8,648 nt of DNA. Origin: Methanobacteriota archaeon. GTDB lineage: Archaea > Hydrothermarchaeota > Hydrothermarchaeia > Hydrothermarchaeales > SZUA-236. Numbering within the stretch: position 1 is the first letter of the stretch; every line of letters starts with the position of its first letter. Under the pieces are notes generated by a model that was given only the letters and a program-made list of their open reading frames with translations, had not been told where the DNA came from and searched no databases. Positions 1-6,542 of this stretch are shown here, piece after piece. The stretch spans positions 1 through 8,648 of the forward strand of contig RFHW01000163.1 in the NCBI GenBank assembly GCA_003695745.1, in the 5' to 3' direction. A program made the translations under genes and the position numbers.

Positions 1-8
1 ATATTTAT
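1..8 (+). promoter_or_regulatory. Possible TATA box for the C39-like gene
   Basis: An eight-base AT stretch (ATATTTAT) is centred about 29 bases before the ATG at 34. That is the spacing expected if transcription began at or next to the start codon, giving a leaderless mRNA as is common in archaea. It lies at the very edge of the window, so any upstream BRE element cannot be seen, and AT-rich octamers occur by chance. Confidence 0.3.
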
Positions 9-33
9 CTACCCAAGGGCCAATATATTCTTG

Positions 34-606
34 ATGACCGGAAAAAGACTTGGCCTGAACTCCCTTGTAGCGCTCATGGCAGCCATAGCCCTTCTGCCCC
101 TTGCAAGCGCCTCGAGCACGATCTTCTATGACAACTATGGTGTTGCCGTTGGCTGGACCATCGGTTCAGGCGATGACTCATTCTCATGCTTCAAAGTAGG
201 TGGCTCCTGGGATAACAGATGGTGCACCACCAGGCCAACCCCGGTGAAGATGCTTCCTCTTCAGCAGGGGAGCAATTATTGTGGACAGGCCCTGATGCAG
301 GCCTTCATCCCAGAGATGAGCCAGTACAGCCTGAGAAAGGAGCTTGGTAAGGCGAGGAGCGCAGACACGTACTGGAATGATTTTTACACAGTCTTTGACA
401 GACATGGTGTGTCCTATCACTGGGGCGAGGTCACCGGAGACAATACACCAGTCATAGTGGGCGGATATATGAAGAACCATGTTATTTTGGTGCTGGAGAA
501 GATAAACGCCACTGATTATGCGGTTTTTGACCCTGCAATCGGGCTTACCTTTGTCCCTGCAGCGGATCTTGAGAGTTGGAGCGGTCTGGTCATTGATGAG
601 GCATAA
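34..606 (+). CDS. Exported C39-like cysteine peptidase
   Basis: A 190-residue protein with an N-terminal Sec-type signal: K4 and R5, then a hydrophobic stretch at about 8-25 ending in small residues (ASASS), so it probably acts outside the cytoplasm. The mature part carries the C39/papain-like set in the right order: Gln77 for the oxyanion hole, Cys83 in the motif SNYCGQA, His149 in KNHVILV and Asp166 in VFDPAIG. C39 domains cut after double-glycine leaders in bacteriocin transporters. Stand-alone secreted C39-like proteins are of unknown substrate, and no ABC transporter or leader peptide gene is seen next to it. Two more cysteines (52 and 64) sit between the signal and the catalytic domain and could form a disulfide. 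ATG at 34 is preferred over the TTG three bases earlier. The gene converges with the two-component module. The fold assignment is fairly secure from the motif order; the activity and target are inferred. Confidence 0.72.
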   Translation: MTGKRLGLNSLVALMAAIALLPLASASSTIFYDNYGVAVGWTIGSGDDSFSCFKVGGSWDNRWCTTRPTPVKMLPLQQGSNYCGQALMQAFIPEMSQYSLRKELGKARSADTYWNDFYTVFDRHGVSYHWGEVTGDNTPVIVGGYMKNHVILVLEKINATDYAVFDPAIGLTFVPAADLESWSGLVIDEA

Positions 607-735
607 GAAGATCTCATTCCGACTGATAGATCATTGGGCCTTCTATCCTCTTATGTTTGTAGCCTCCCTAATCTCTTTTCAAAGGAGTGGAAATAGCTCT
701 GGGATCAGATGAAGTTTATCAACCGTACAGGGCCG
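607..735. other. Convergent intergenic spacer
   Basis: About 129 bases lie between the stop of the C39-like gene and the stop of the response regulator, which point at each other. I see no convincing ORF, RNA gene or strong hairpin. Short T-rich stretches near the right end (five T's at 739-743, just inside the neighbouring gene) could help termination of the rightward transcript, but this is too weak to call. Confidence 0.5.
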
Positions 736-1353
736 TCATTTTTCCCTGATCCTCTTCTCAATCTCTTTTCGTTTCTTTTTTAGCTCATCCAGTTTAAGCT
801 GCTCCGATGCAATGGCTTCTTTTGCAACCTCTATCTCATAGGGCTCATCGATCCCTTTAAGACCCTGCTGAAGGGTTTCTAAAAGGCTCTCATGAAGCCA
901 TTCTGCCTTGACAATGTCCGTGTACTCCTTGAACAAGCTGTCAGCACCTGCACCGGGAGCTGCCTCGTTTTCAGACAGCCTCTGCAGCCGCGAGAGTATG
1001 AGATTGACTTTTTCTATAAGACTTTGCCTGGTAAAGGGCTTTTGAATGTAGTCAATGAGCTGCTCAATGTCAGGTCTTGCCACAGTTTCAGGTGTTAAGC
1101 TCTTTGCTGTGAGCATGGACACAGGGACATCCCTGAGGTGTTCCTGTTCCCGGATCCGCGCAAGGGTCTCCCAGCCGTCAAGACGGGGCATCATGATATC
1201 CAGGAGTATGAGGTCTGGCTTCTCTTCTTTGAGCATCTCCAGCGCCTCCTCGCCGCTTGCGGCTCCCAAAACCACATGGCCCTCTTTTTTCAGCACAGTC
1301 CTAACTAGGGTTATAATGCCTGGCTCATCGTCCACGACCAGTATTCTGCCCAT
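736..1353 (-). CDS. Response regulator, receiver domain plus helical tail
   Basis: A 205-residue protein whose first ~120 residues are a complete CheY-like receiver. The acidic pair is D8/D9 in VVDDE, the phospho-acceptor is D52 in LLDIMMP, the switch Thr is T82 in MLTAK and the conserved Lys is K105 in QKPF. The remaining ~85 residues are predicted helical. They end in a very charged Lys/Glu segment (from about 183) that could form a coiled coil. No winged-helix, HTH, GGDEF or other known output domain is visible, so it probably signals by protein contact rather than DNA binding. It follows the kinase with a two-base gap after the kinase stop, so the two are surely co-translated and this is the likely phosphorylation partner. 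The ATG at 1353 is chosen over the TTG at 1359 because a GGAG motif lies seven bases before it. Confidence 0.88.
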   Translation of the reverse strand: MGRILVVDDEPGIITLVRTVLKKEGHVVLGAASGEEALEMLKEEKPDLILLDIMMPRLDGWETLARIREQEHLRDVPVSMLTAKSLTPETVARPDIEQLIDYIQKPFTRQSLIEKVNLILSRLQRLSENEAAPGAGADSLFKEYTDIVKAEWLHESLLETLQQGLKGIDEPYEIEVAKEAIASEQLKLDELKKKRKEIEKRIREK

Positions 1354-1355
1354 TG

Positions 1356-2168
1356 TCAATCTCCTTCTGCCGCTACAGGTAGTGTGAAATGGACTGTTGT
1401 CCCTTCTCCGACAGTGCTTTCAGCCCATATCTTGCCGCCATGGGCAGCTACAATGCTCTTGCTGACAGCAAGGCCCAGACCTATCCCTGAGTACATCCTT
1501 GTTGAGGTGGCGTCCACCTGATAGAGGGGGGCAAATACTATATCAAGTTTGTCCTCCGGGATGCCTATTCCGTTGTCAGAGACGCTGATCCTTACACTGG
1601 AGCCTTCTTTCCTTGCTGCAACTGTTGCCAACCCACCTTTTTCCTTGCTGAATTTTATGGCATTCCCAAGGAGGTTTTCAAAGACCCTCTCCAGCGCAGC
1701 AGGGTCGCCCCTTATCTTGGGCAAATCATTGGCCAGGGACATCTTGATCTTAACACCACGTTCTGCAGCATTCTTTTCAGCCTTTTTCACTATGGAGGGG
1801 ACAAGCAGTGTCAGGTCCACAGGCTCAGGTTTTAACTTGTATATGCCCCGGTGTATATCCACAGCGCGAAGGAGGTTTTCAATATGGTCATTCAATCGTG
1901 TCACTGAGTCCTCCATCATGGAGAGGATATTTTCAAACTCCTCCTTATCTAACTCCTCAGACCTGATTATCTCAAGGGATGTTTTTATAATGGTCAGGGG
2001 CGTTCTCAGCTCATGGGAGACATTGGATATGATGTCGGTCTTCACGCGATCAACATCTTTTAGCTCCTGATGGGCTTTTTCCAGCATTCGATAGGAATCC
2101 CTGAGGTCTTCAAGGATGTTCAGCACAGCGAGCCTCTCCCGCTCGTCCAGCCTTTTAGGCGCTTTCAC
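1356..2168 (-). CDS. Histidine kinase catalytic module (HisKA + HATPase_c)
   Basis: A 270-residue protein with a short N-terminal coil (about 8-42), a HisKA dimerisation domain with phospho-accepting His52 in the H-box SHELRTPLT, and a complete ATP-binding domain: N-box NLLGNAIKFS (165-174), G1 DNGIGI (198-203), F-box around 211-217 and G2 GIGLGLAVSKS (228-238). It has no membrane segment and no sensor domain. It would autophosphorylate His52 and pass phosphate to D52 of the receiver protein just downstream. It starts with GTG at 2168, overlapping the end of the sensor ORF by 14 bases in another frame. AGGAG at 2183-2179 precedes that GTG by ten bases, so separate translation is possible. Equally, an A6 run at 2169-2174 that is one base too long would split one sensor kinase into two. 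The kinase function is certain; whether it is a separate protein is not. Confidence 0.85.
   Translation of the reverse strand: MKAPKRLDERERLAVLNILEDLRDSYRMLEKAHQELKDVDRVKTDIISNVSHELRTPLTIIKTSLEIIRSEELDKEEFENILSMMEDSVTRLNDHIENLLRAVDIHRGIYKLKPEPVDLTLLVPSIVKKAEKNAAERGVKIKMSLANDLPKIRGDPAALERVFENLLGNAIKFSKEKGGLATVAARKEGSSVRISVSDNGIGIPEDKLDIVFAPLYQVDATSTRMYSGIGLGLAVSKSIVAAHGGKIWAESTVGEGTTVHFTLPVAAEGD
1361..1364 (-). promoter_or_regulatory. Ribosome binding site of the response regulator
   Basis: GGAG on the minus strand lies within the last codons of the kinase, seven bases before the ATG at 1353. It favours that start over the in-frame TTG at 1359, which would leave almost no spacing. Confidence 0.6.
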
Positions 2169-3423
2169 TTTTTTCCAGCTCCTGTATCTTCTTTTCCAGC
2201 CTTTTTATCTTCTTTTTAAGCTCCATCATCTTGAGCTCCCTTTCGATTACAACATTATACCATCTTTCAAGCTCCTCAAGCCTGTCGTGTATCACGCTCT
2301 CGGCAAGCTTTCGCTCAGTAATATCCCTGATAACGGCTGTGAAGGCGTTTTCACCATCGGGGCTCACTGATGAAGACAGGGAAAGCTCCACTGGTATGAT
2401 CTCTCCATCCTTTCGTCTTGCAAAGGTTTCCACGGTCTTCCCCATAAAACGCCCCTTTCCTGTCTTGAGAAATCGTTCCATGCCCCTTCTGTGTCTGTTC
2501 TTATATCTCTCCGGTATGATGAGCTCAACCGAGCTCCCAAGGGCCTCATCCTCAGAGTATCCAAAGACACCTGTAGCTGCTCTGTTCCAGAGGATTATTC
2601 TACTCCACTTATCTATTGAGATTACAGCGTCTGTCAAAGACTCAACAAGGCTCCTGTAGCGTTTTTCGGACGCTTTCACAAAATCCTCCATGTTCTTTCT
2701 CGCCACCACGCCAGCCAGATGGGAGGAGAATATTTGAAGGGTCTGAAGGTCCTTGGAGGTTATCTCCCGGTTAGTGGCGGCACCGAGAACACCTATAACT
2801 TTGTCATTGAAGACTAAGGGGACCCTGAGGGCCCTTTTGAACCCTACGATTTTCGCAACCGCTGGAGCAAGCTTCTTGAGCTTCCGATCATCTGTGAAGT
2901 CCTCGAAGAGCCGCACCATATCCTCAAGCACAACTGGAGAGCCTTTGTCTATGACCTCTCTGAAAGAGCTTCCCTCAAAAAGGGGTATCTTGAAACCAAT
3001 CACTGACTGTCCAATGAGCTTTTCAACAGCCGATTTTATGGATGGTTTGATGTGGAGACTCACATATCTCAGAGTGTTTCCCTCCTCCAGCAGGAAGATG
3101 TCACAGGCCTGGTATTTGAATATCCTGGCCACGCCGTCAACCGCTATCTGGAGAACTTCCTCCAATGGCGAGCCCTGGTTCACAGCTTCATTGACATCTC
3201 TCAAAAGCTTCAGGACCATCTCACGCTCACTGTATTCAGTGACATCTCTGATCGTGTGGACAATGAAATCCACCTCACCTTTATCGTTCAGCACAGGGGC
3301 GGCTGTGAACAGAAAGAAACCCCTGCCCAGATTCGGCTCTTCATTCACTATGGATATGGCTTTTTTCCTCTTAAGGACCTTCATATGAGGACATGTCGTT
3401 GGTGGAGAGGTGCGCCCATGCAC
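2155..3423 (-). CDS. PAS-GAF-PAS sensor protein, N-terminus incomplete
   Basis: The longest ORF with a usual start (GTG at 3423) gives 422 residues, but this start falls inside a PAS domain. Residues 1-64 are the second half of PAS1, ending in the PAC-type HTIRDVTE. A GAF domain follows at about 70-245, then PAS2 at about 250-374 with its PAC end AVIRDITERK, then a Lys/Glu coiled coil at about 376-420 where the ORF stops. There is no HisKA or ATPase domain and no membrane segment, so it is a soluble sensor for a small ligand, redox state or cofactor. On its own it cannot phosphorylate; the kinase half is the next ORF in another frame. The protein-coding signal continues upstream to 3591 without a start codon. 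Best read as the sensor half of a PAS-GAF-PAS-HisKA-HATPase kinase whose frame is broken at both ends. It may be a pseudogene, or intact in the real genome if these are sequencing errors. Confidence 0.75.
   Translation of the reverse strand: MHGRTSPPTTCPHMKVLKRKKAISIVNEEPNLGRGFFLFTAAPVLNDKGEVDFIVHTIRDVTEYSEREMVLKLLRDVNEAVNQGSPLEEVLQIAVDGVARIFKYQACDIFLLEEGNTLRYVSLHIKPSIKSAVEKLIGQSVIGFKIPLFEGSSFREVIDKGSPVVLEDMVRLFEDFTDDRKLKKLAPAVAKIVGFKRALRVPLVFNDKVIGVLGAATNREITSKDLQTLQIFSSHLAGVVARKNMEDFVKASEKRYRSLVESLTDAVISIDKWSRIILWNRAATGVFGYSEDEALGSSVELIIPERYKNRHRRGMERFLKTGKGRFMGKTVETFARRKDGEIIPVELSLSSSVSPDGENAFTAVIRDITERKLAESVIHDRLEELERWYNVVIERELKMMELKKKIKRLEKKIQELEKSESA
2169..2174 (-). other. A6 run at the sensor/kinase frame change
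   Basis: Six A's on the minus strand lie directly before the GTG of the kinase ORF. The sensor frame reads GAA AAA AGT and reaches TAA at 2157-2155. With five A's it would read straight on through GTG AAA GCG into the kinase frame and give one continuous coiled-coil linker. The position and effect are seen directly. The cause (sequencing error, true mutation, phase variation or recoding) is not known. Confidence 0.6.
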
Positions 3424-3583
3424 AACTTCATAGCATTTTCTTCCAATAACGCCAGAGGCATCCTCCCCGGTGATATTTAGAAAAGCTTTGTTGACCCAGA
3501 GGATGTTATGATCGCTATCAAGTATGAAAATCCCATCGTCTAAGGCGTTGAGCGCCTTTATCCTCCATATCCGATCTTCCCAT
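3424..3583 (-). other. 5' extension coding the start of PAS1
   Basis: In the frame of the sensor ORF the sequence stays open from 3591 down. It encodes a clear PAS start: LDDGIFILDSDHNILWVN, then an NITGEDASG segment and GRKCYEVV. No ATG, GTG or TTG exists in this frame between the TGA at 3594-3592 and the GTG at 3423. An ATG at 3583 lies one frame off. If the GGG at 3581-3579 were GG, that ATG would open directly into MEDRIWRIKALNAL and the whole PAS domain. The protein match is seen directly; the missing-base explanation is inferred. Confidence 0.65.
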
Positions 3584-3589
3584 GATCGA

Positions 3590-3596
3590 CCTCACC
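3590..3596 (-). promoter_or_regulatory. Shine-Dalgarno site before the likely true sensor start
   Basis: GGTGAGG lies six bases before the ATG at 3583-3581. GGTGA is the typical archaeal Shine-Dalgarno core, complementary to the 3' end of 16S rRNA. This supports the ATG at 3583 as the native start, although in the sequence as given that ATG opens only a 21-codon frame ending in TGA. Confidence 0.5.
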
Positions 3597-3638
3597 ATCT
3601 CTCCCAAGAGTGTGATATGATGTAATCTAGTTTTAAAA

Positions 3639-3647
3639 TTATTTATA
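3639..3647 (-). promoter_or_regulatory. TATA-like box for the sensor kinase operon
   Basis: TTATAAATA on the minus strand is a good archaeal TATA match. The predicted transcription start about 25 bases downstream (near 3617) would leave a short leader of some 34 bases containing GGTGAGG before the ATG at 3583. No operator-like inverted repeat was recognised. Confidence 0.45.
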
Positions 3648-3715
3648 ATTAACCTTCACACATCTGTCCCTCGCACCAGCAAAAACAAGAAGAGAGGGGA
3701 TTCTTAATAGTAGCA

Positions 3716-3724
3716 CATATAAAG
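3716..3724 (+). promoter_or_regulatory. TATA-like box for nadC
   Basis: CATATAAAG is centred 30 bases before the ATG at 3750. This fits transcription starting at or within a few bases of that ATG, i.e. a leaderless mRNA. It shares the roughly 150-base divergent spacer with the sensor-kinase promoter. Confidence 0.45.
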
Positions 3725-3749
3725 GGTGGGAAAGCATCAGATATATATC

Positions 3750-4571
3750 ATGATTGATAAACTCCTGGAATTCCTTGCAGAGGACCTTGGAAGGGGCGAT
3801 GTAACCACTGAGAGCCTCTTTCCACAGCCCGTGCCTGCGAAGGCCCGGATCATCTCTAAAGCGGAGGGTGTGCTCGCCGGTGCTGACGAGGTGAGGATCC
3901 TTCTCGACCATTTCAAGCTCGCCCACCGGTTCAGGCTGGAAGACGGTGCCCATTTAAAAACAGGGGATCTTGTGGTGGAGATCGAAGGCGATATCAGGGA
4001 GATGCTGAAGGTTGAGAGGCTCCTTCTGAACATCCTCGGCCGCATGAGCGGGATCGCCACGTTGACATGGAGGCTGGCAGAGGTCTGCAGGCCCTATGGC
4101 GTGAGGGTCATGGGCACCCGCAAGACCACGCCGGGGTTCAGGGTGTTTGAGAAGCGGGCCATCGAGATAGGCGGCGGCCTCCCGCACCGGATGGGCCTCT
4201 ATGACGGGGTTCTCATCAAGGATAATCATCTGGCATTCAGGGGTGTAAAGGAAGCCGTTGAAGAGGCGCGGCTGAAAAACCCTGGGAGAAAGATCGAGGT
4301 TGAGGTCTCCACAGCTGAGGATGCGGCTGAGGCCGCCAGCGCAGGGGCCGGGATCATCATGCTTGACAACCTCTCGCCTGGCGATGCCAGAGAGGTGATC
4401 GAGGCGCTGGAGAGACAGGGGCTCCGACGGGCCGTTGAGATCGAGCTTTCAGGCGGGATAACCGCCGAGAACATAGAGGAGTATGCAAAGACCGGTGCCG
4501 ACTACATCTCCCTTGGCTGTCTCACCACAGGGTCAGGGTGGCTGGACTTCAGCATGAAGATCGTCCGCTGA
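3750..4571 (+). CDS. nadC: Quinolinate phosphoribosyltransferase (nicotinate-nucleotide pyrophosphorylase)
   Basis: The enzyme joins quinolinate with PRPP, releasing CO2 and pyrophosphate, to make nicotinate mononucleotide in de novo NAD synthesis in the cytoplasm. The 273-residue product is the usual NadC length. Family landmarks are all present: the N-terminal EDLGRGDVTTE; TRKTTPGFR (123-131); HRMGLYDGVLIKDNH (146-160) with its substrate-binding His, Arg, Lys and Asp; EVEV (183-186); the MLDN acidic pair (204-207); and LSGGI (233-237) of the barrel's phosphate-binding end. ATG at 3750 is chosen over the in-frame GTG at 3726. The protein match starts at MIDKLLEFL, and the TATA-like box at 3716-3724 would overlap the GTG start. 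No nadA or nadB lies beside it. It runs convergently into the phosphofructokinase with a 12-base gap, so it appears to be a single-gene transcript. Confidence 0.95.
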   Translation: MIDKLLEFLAEDLGRGDVTTESLFPQPVPAKARIISKAEGVLAGADEVRILLDHFKLAHRFRLEDGAHLKTGDLVVEIEGDIREMLKVERLLLNILGRMSGIATLTWRLAEVCRPYGVRVMGTRKTTPGFRVFEKRAIEIGGGLPHRMGLYDGVLIKDNHLAFRGVKEAVEEARLKNPGRKIEVEVSTAEDAAEAASAGAGIIMLDNLSPGDAREVIEALERQGLRRAVEIELSGGITAENIEEYAKTGADYISLGCLTTGSGWLDFSMKIVR

Positions 4572-4583
4572 GAGGGGGGTGTC

Positions 4584-5621
4584 TCATCCAAAGAAGACCT
4601 TGGCAATATTGTAGAGCTCCATGTCAACGGTGCGTGTCTCAGCCGTGGCCTCGCTGAGGTCAACGGGCACTATTTTATCGCCTCGCAGGGCGGTCATCTT
4701 CCCAAATCTCTTCTCATGAACGAAGTCAATGGCTGCGATGCCATACCTCGTTGAAAGCACCCTGTCAAAGGCAGATGGTGTGCCGCCCCTCTGGATGTGC
4801 CCTAAGATCGTGGCCCTCGTCTCAATACCGGTACGCTTCTCTATCTCCTCTGCAAGCCGGTTCCCGATGCCGCCGAGGCGCACGTGGCCGAACTCGTCTT
4901 TTTCCCCTGAGAGCGTCGCCACCTCGGACTCGTCTTTGAACCTGCAGCCCTCGGCAACGACTATGATGGAATACTGTCTGCCCAAGGCCTTCCTCTGGTT
5001 TATGAGCTTACAGACATACTCCAGGTCGATAGGCTCTTCAGGTATCAAAACCACATCCCCGCCCCCTGCGATGCCGGCGTAGGTGGCTATCCAGCCGGCA
5101 TGACGGCCCATCACCTCCACAACGATGGCGCGGTGGTGGCTCTCGGCCGTGGAATGAAGCCTGTCAATGGCCTCTGTCGCCGTCTCAACAGCGGTGATGA
5201 ATCCAAAGGACAGGTCTGTCCCGCTCAGATCGTTGTCAATGGTCTTTGGCACCCCCACAATGTTCAATCCCATTTCGTATAGTCTGGCTGCAGCACCCAG
5301 GGTGTCATCGCCGCCGATCGCAATCAGGGCATCCAGCCCCAGCTCACGGTAGTGTTTCACGGCCAGCTCCAGTGTCTCAGGTGACTTGCCGGGGTTTGTA
5401 CGGGAGCTCCCAAGGATCGTGCCACCCAGATGGAGGGTGCCCCTGATCGAGTCTTTATCCAGCTTCACCGTGTCCAGCTCAAGCAGCCCCTTCCACCCAT
5501 CCTTTATGCCCACAAAGGAATATCCATAGGCGTCCACGCCTTTCCTGACTATGGCCCTGATCACTGCGTTGAGCCCGGGGCAGTCCCCGCCTCCGGTCAA
5601 TATCCCTATGAGTTCCTTCAT
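4584..5621 (-). CDS. pfkA: 6-phosphofructokinase, predicted pyrophosphate-dependent
   Basis: A 345-residue PfkA-family protein that interconverts fructose-6-phosphate and fructose-1,6-bisphosphate. Visible motifs are the N-terminal GGGDCPGLN (10-18), GGDDT (103-107), PKTIDND (125-131) with catalytic Asp129, MGRHAGW (171-177), and the sugar-phosphate site GHIQRGGTPSAFDR (274-287). In ATP-using E. coli PfkA the positions matching Asp106 and Lys126 are both Gly. Asp and Lys there are the established marks of PPi-dependent enzymes, so PPi is the predicted phosphoryl donor and the reaction should be freely reversible. Length and motifs best fit the short 'group III' PfkA enzymes known from actinobacteria and some archaea. 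Many euryarchaea instead use an unrelated ADP-dependent kinase. It is the last gene of the apgM-pgm-fba-pfk run, 12 bases after fba. The donor still needs an assay. Confidence 0.92.
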   Translation of the reverse strand: MKELIGILTGGGDCPGLNAVIRAIVRKGVDAYGYSFVGIKDGWKGLLELDTVKLDKDSIRGTLHLGGTILGSSRTNPGKSPETLELAVKHYRELGLDALIAIGGDDTLGAAARLYEMGLNIVGVPKTIDNDLSGTDLSFGFITAVETATEAIDRLHSTAESHHRAIVVEVMGRHAGWIATYAGIAGGGDVVLIPEEPIDLEYVCKLINQRKALGRQYSIIVVAEGCRFKDESEVATLSGEKDEFGHVRLGGIGNRLAEEIEKRTGIETRATILGHIQRGGTPSAFDRVLSTRYGIAAIDFVHEKRFGKMTALRGDKIVPVDLSEATAETRTVDMELYNIAKVFFG

Positions 5622-5633
5622 ATTGCTCTTTAC

Positions 5634-6542
5634 CTATCCATCATCCCCGTATATCCTCATAGCTTCATCCGGGTTTTTATCGTCAAAGGTGATGGCCGAG
5701 ATTGCGTTGCACATCCTCACAGCCTTTTCCAGCGGTTTTTGATGTATGTTTCTGCCTGTGGCGTTGCCACAGGTCCCGCCGATATGGATCTGCTCATAGA
5801 GCCTTTTGAAAAAGGCATAGGGGTCCTGGGCAGAGCCTCCGGCGCAGACCACCTTGGTTTTCCCGGCTGCAAGCGTCGCTTCTTTCAGCAGCGCCGGGTC
5901 CTCCACACCGTCTTTCTTGGGAGGGTTCACCTTCACAAAGTCAGAGCCAAGGCACGCTGCAACACCTGCTGCCCCGGCTATCAGATGAGGGTCTCTCTCA
6001 TCAGGCACGGCCTTCCCACGGGGATAGATCCAGAGCACGGTGATCAAACCCTGCCGGTGCGCCTTGAACACTGCCTGCGAAGCCTCTGCGAGCATGATGT
6101 CCTCATATTCGCTGCCGAGGTAGATGGTGTAGCCTATGCCAAGGATGTCCAGCCCCGAGGACTCTCTGAAGGCCATCACATCATCCACATCCACGAGGAG
6201 GCGGCTCAAAGGGTCCTTCTGCCCTGTCTTAACCAGATTGGTCTTGGAATTCAGCTTCACCAGATAGGGGACCTCAGGATAACTGGGGCCGAACCTTGAG
6301 ATAAGGCCGAGCTGGGTTGCAAAGACGCCGATCCTCGCCTTCGATGCGATTTCAAAGAGATGGGCCGGGGTGGCGTCGTCCTCGGAGATGCCCTCGCCGT
6401 AGAAATCCCTGTTCAGATGCTCGATCTTCTGGTCCCCGGCAAAGAGCATGAGCCGGCCTGTGTTGTGGGTGGCCTTCAACAGGTTCTCAACATATCGGTC
6501 GCGGTTTTCAGGCAGCACCGAACCGGGAATCTCAACATCCAT
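5634..6542 (-). CDS. fba: Fructose-bisphosphate aldolase, archaeal class I (DhnA family)
   Basis: A 302-residue TIM-barrel aldolase that cleaves or forms fructose-1,6-bisphosphate from dihydroxyacetone phosphate and glyceraldehyde-3-phosphate through a Schiff base, without a metal. The predicted Schiff-base lysine is K204 in DFVKVNPP. W171 and Y173 in WIYPRG lie 33 and 31 residues before it, the same spacing as Trp144/Tyr146/Lys177 of the Thermoproteus tenax enzyme. D37 in FAGDQKIEH matches the conserved early Asp. The phosphate-binding glycines near 234-236 (CAGGSA) and 255-263 (GGTCGNATG) are also present. It is slightly longer than the ~260-280 residues of many archaeal relatives because of its N-terminus. 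The main uncertainty is substrate range: some DhnA relatives act in other aldol reactions. Placement beside phosphofructokinase supports the fructose-bisphosphate role. The start ATG has GGAAGAG directly before it. Confidence 0.85.
   Translation of the reverse strand: MDVEIPGSVLPENRDRYVENLLKATHNTGRLMLFAGDQKIEHLNRDFYGEGISEDDATPAHLFEIASKARIGVFATQLGLISRFGPSYPEVPYLVKLNSKTNLVKTGQKDPLSRLLVDVDDVMAFRESSGLDILGIGYTIYLGSEYEDIMLAEASQAVFKAHRQGLITVLWIYPRGKAVPDERDPHLIAGAAGVAACLGSDFVKVNPPKKDGVEDPALLKEATLAAGKTKVVCAGGSAQDPYAFFKRLYEQIHIGGTCGNATGRNIHQKPLEKAVRMCNAISAITFDDKNPDEAMRIYGDDG

Noticed and set aside
670..770. Eleven-base direct repeat AATCTCTTTTC at 670-680 and 760-770
   Set aside because: One copy lies in the Lys/Arg/Glu-rich 3' end of the response regulator and the other in the spacer. 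It is too short and of too low complexity to be a meaningful repeat or attachment site.
2169..2175. Programmed -1 frameshift at AAAAAAG, as in bacterial dnaX or IS elements
   Set aside because: The heptamer is not in the required phase (the frame reads GAA AAA AGT), and joining the two ORFs needs a +1 rather than a -1 shift. No stimulatory stem-loop was recognised downstream.
3726..3749. GTG at 3726 as an upstream start for nadC
   Set aside because: The extra eight residues have no family match, and the TATA-like box would overlap this start. ATG 3750 fits both the family N-terminus and the promoter spacing.
5430..6299. Long plus-strand reading frame (about 289 codons) opposite the aldolase and PFK
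   Set aside because: It is a shadow of the minus-strand genes. It has no family motifs and a low-complexity His/Pro-rich composition, and it spans two well-supported genes.
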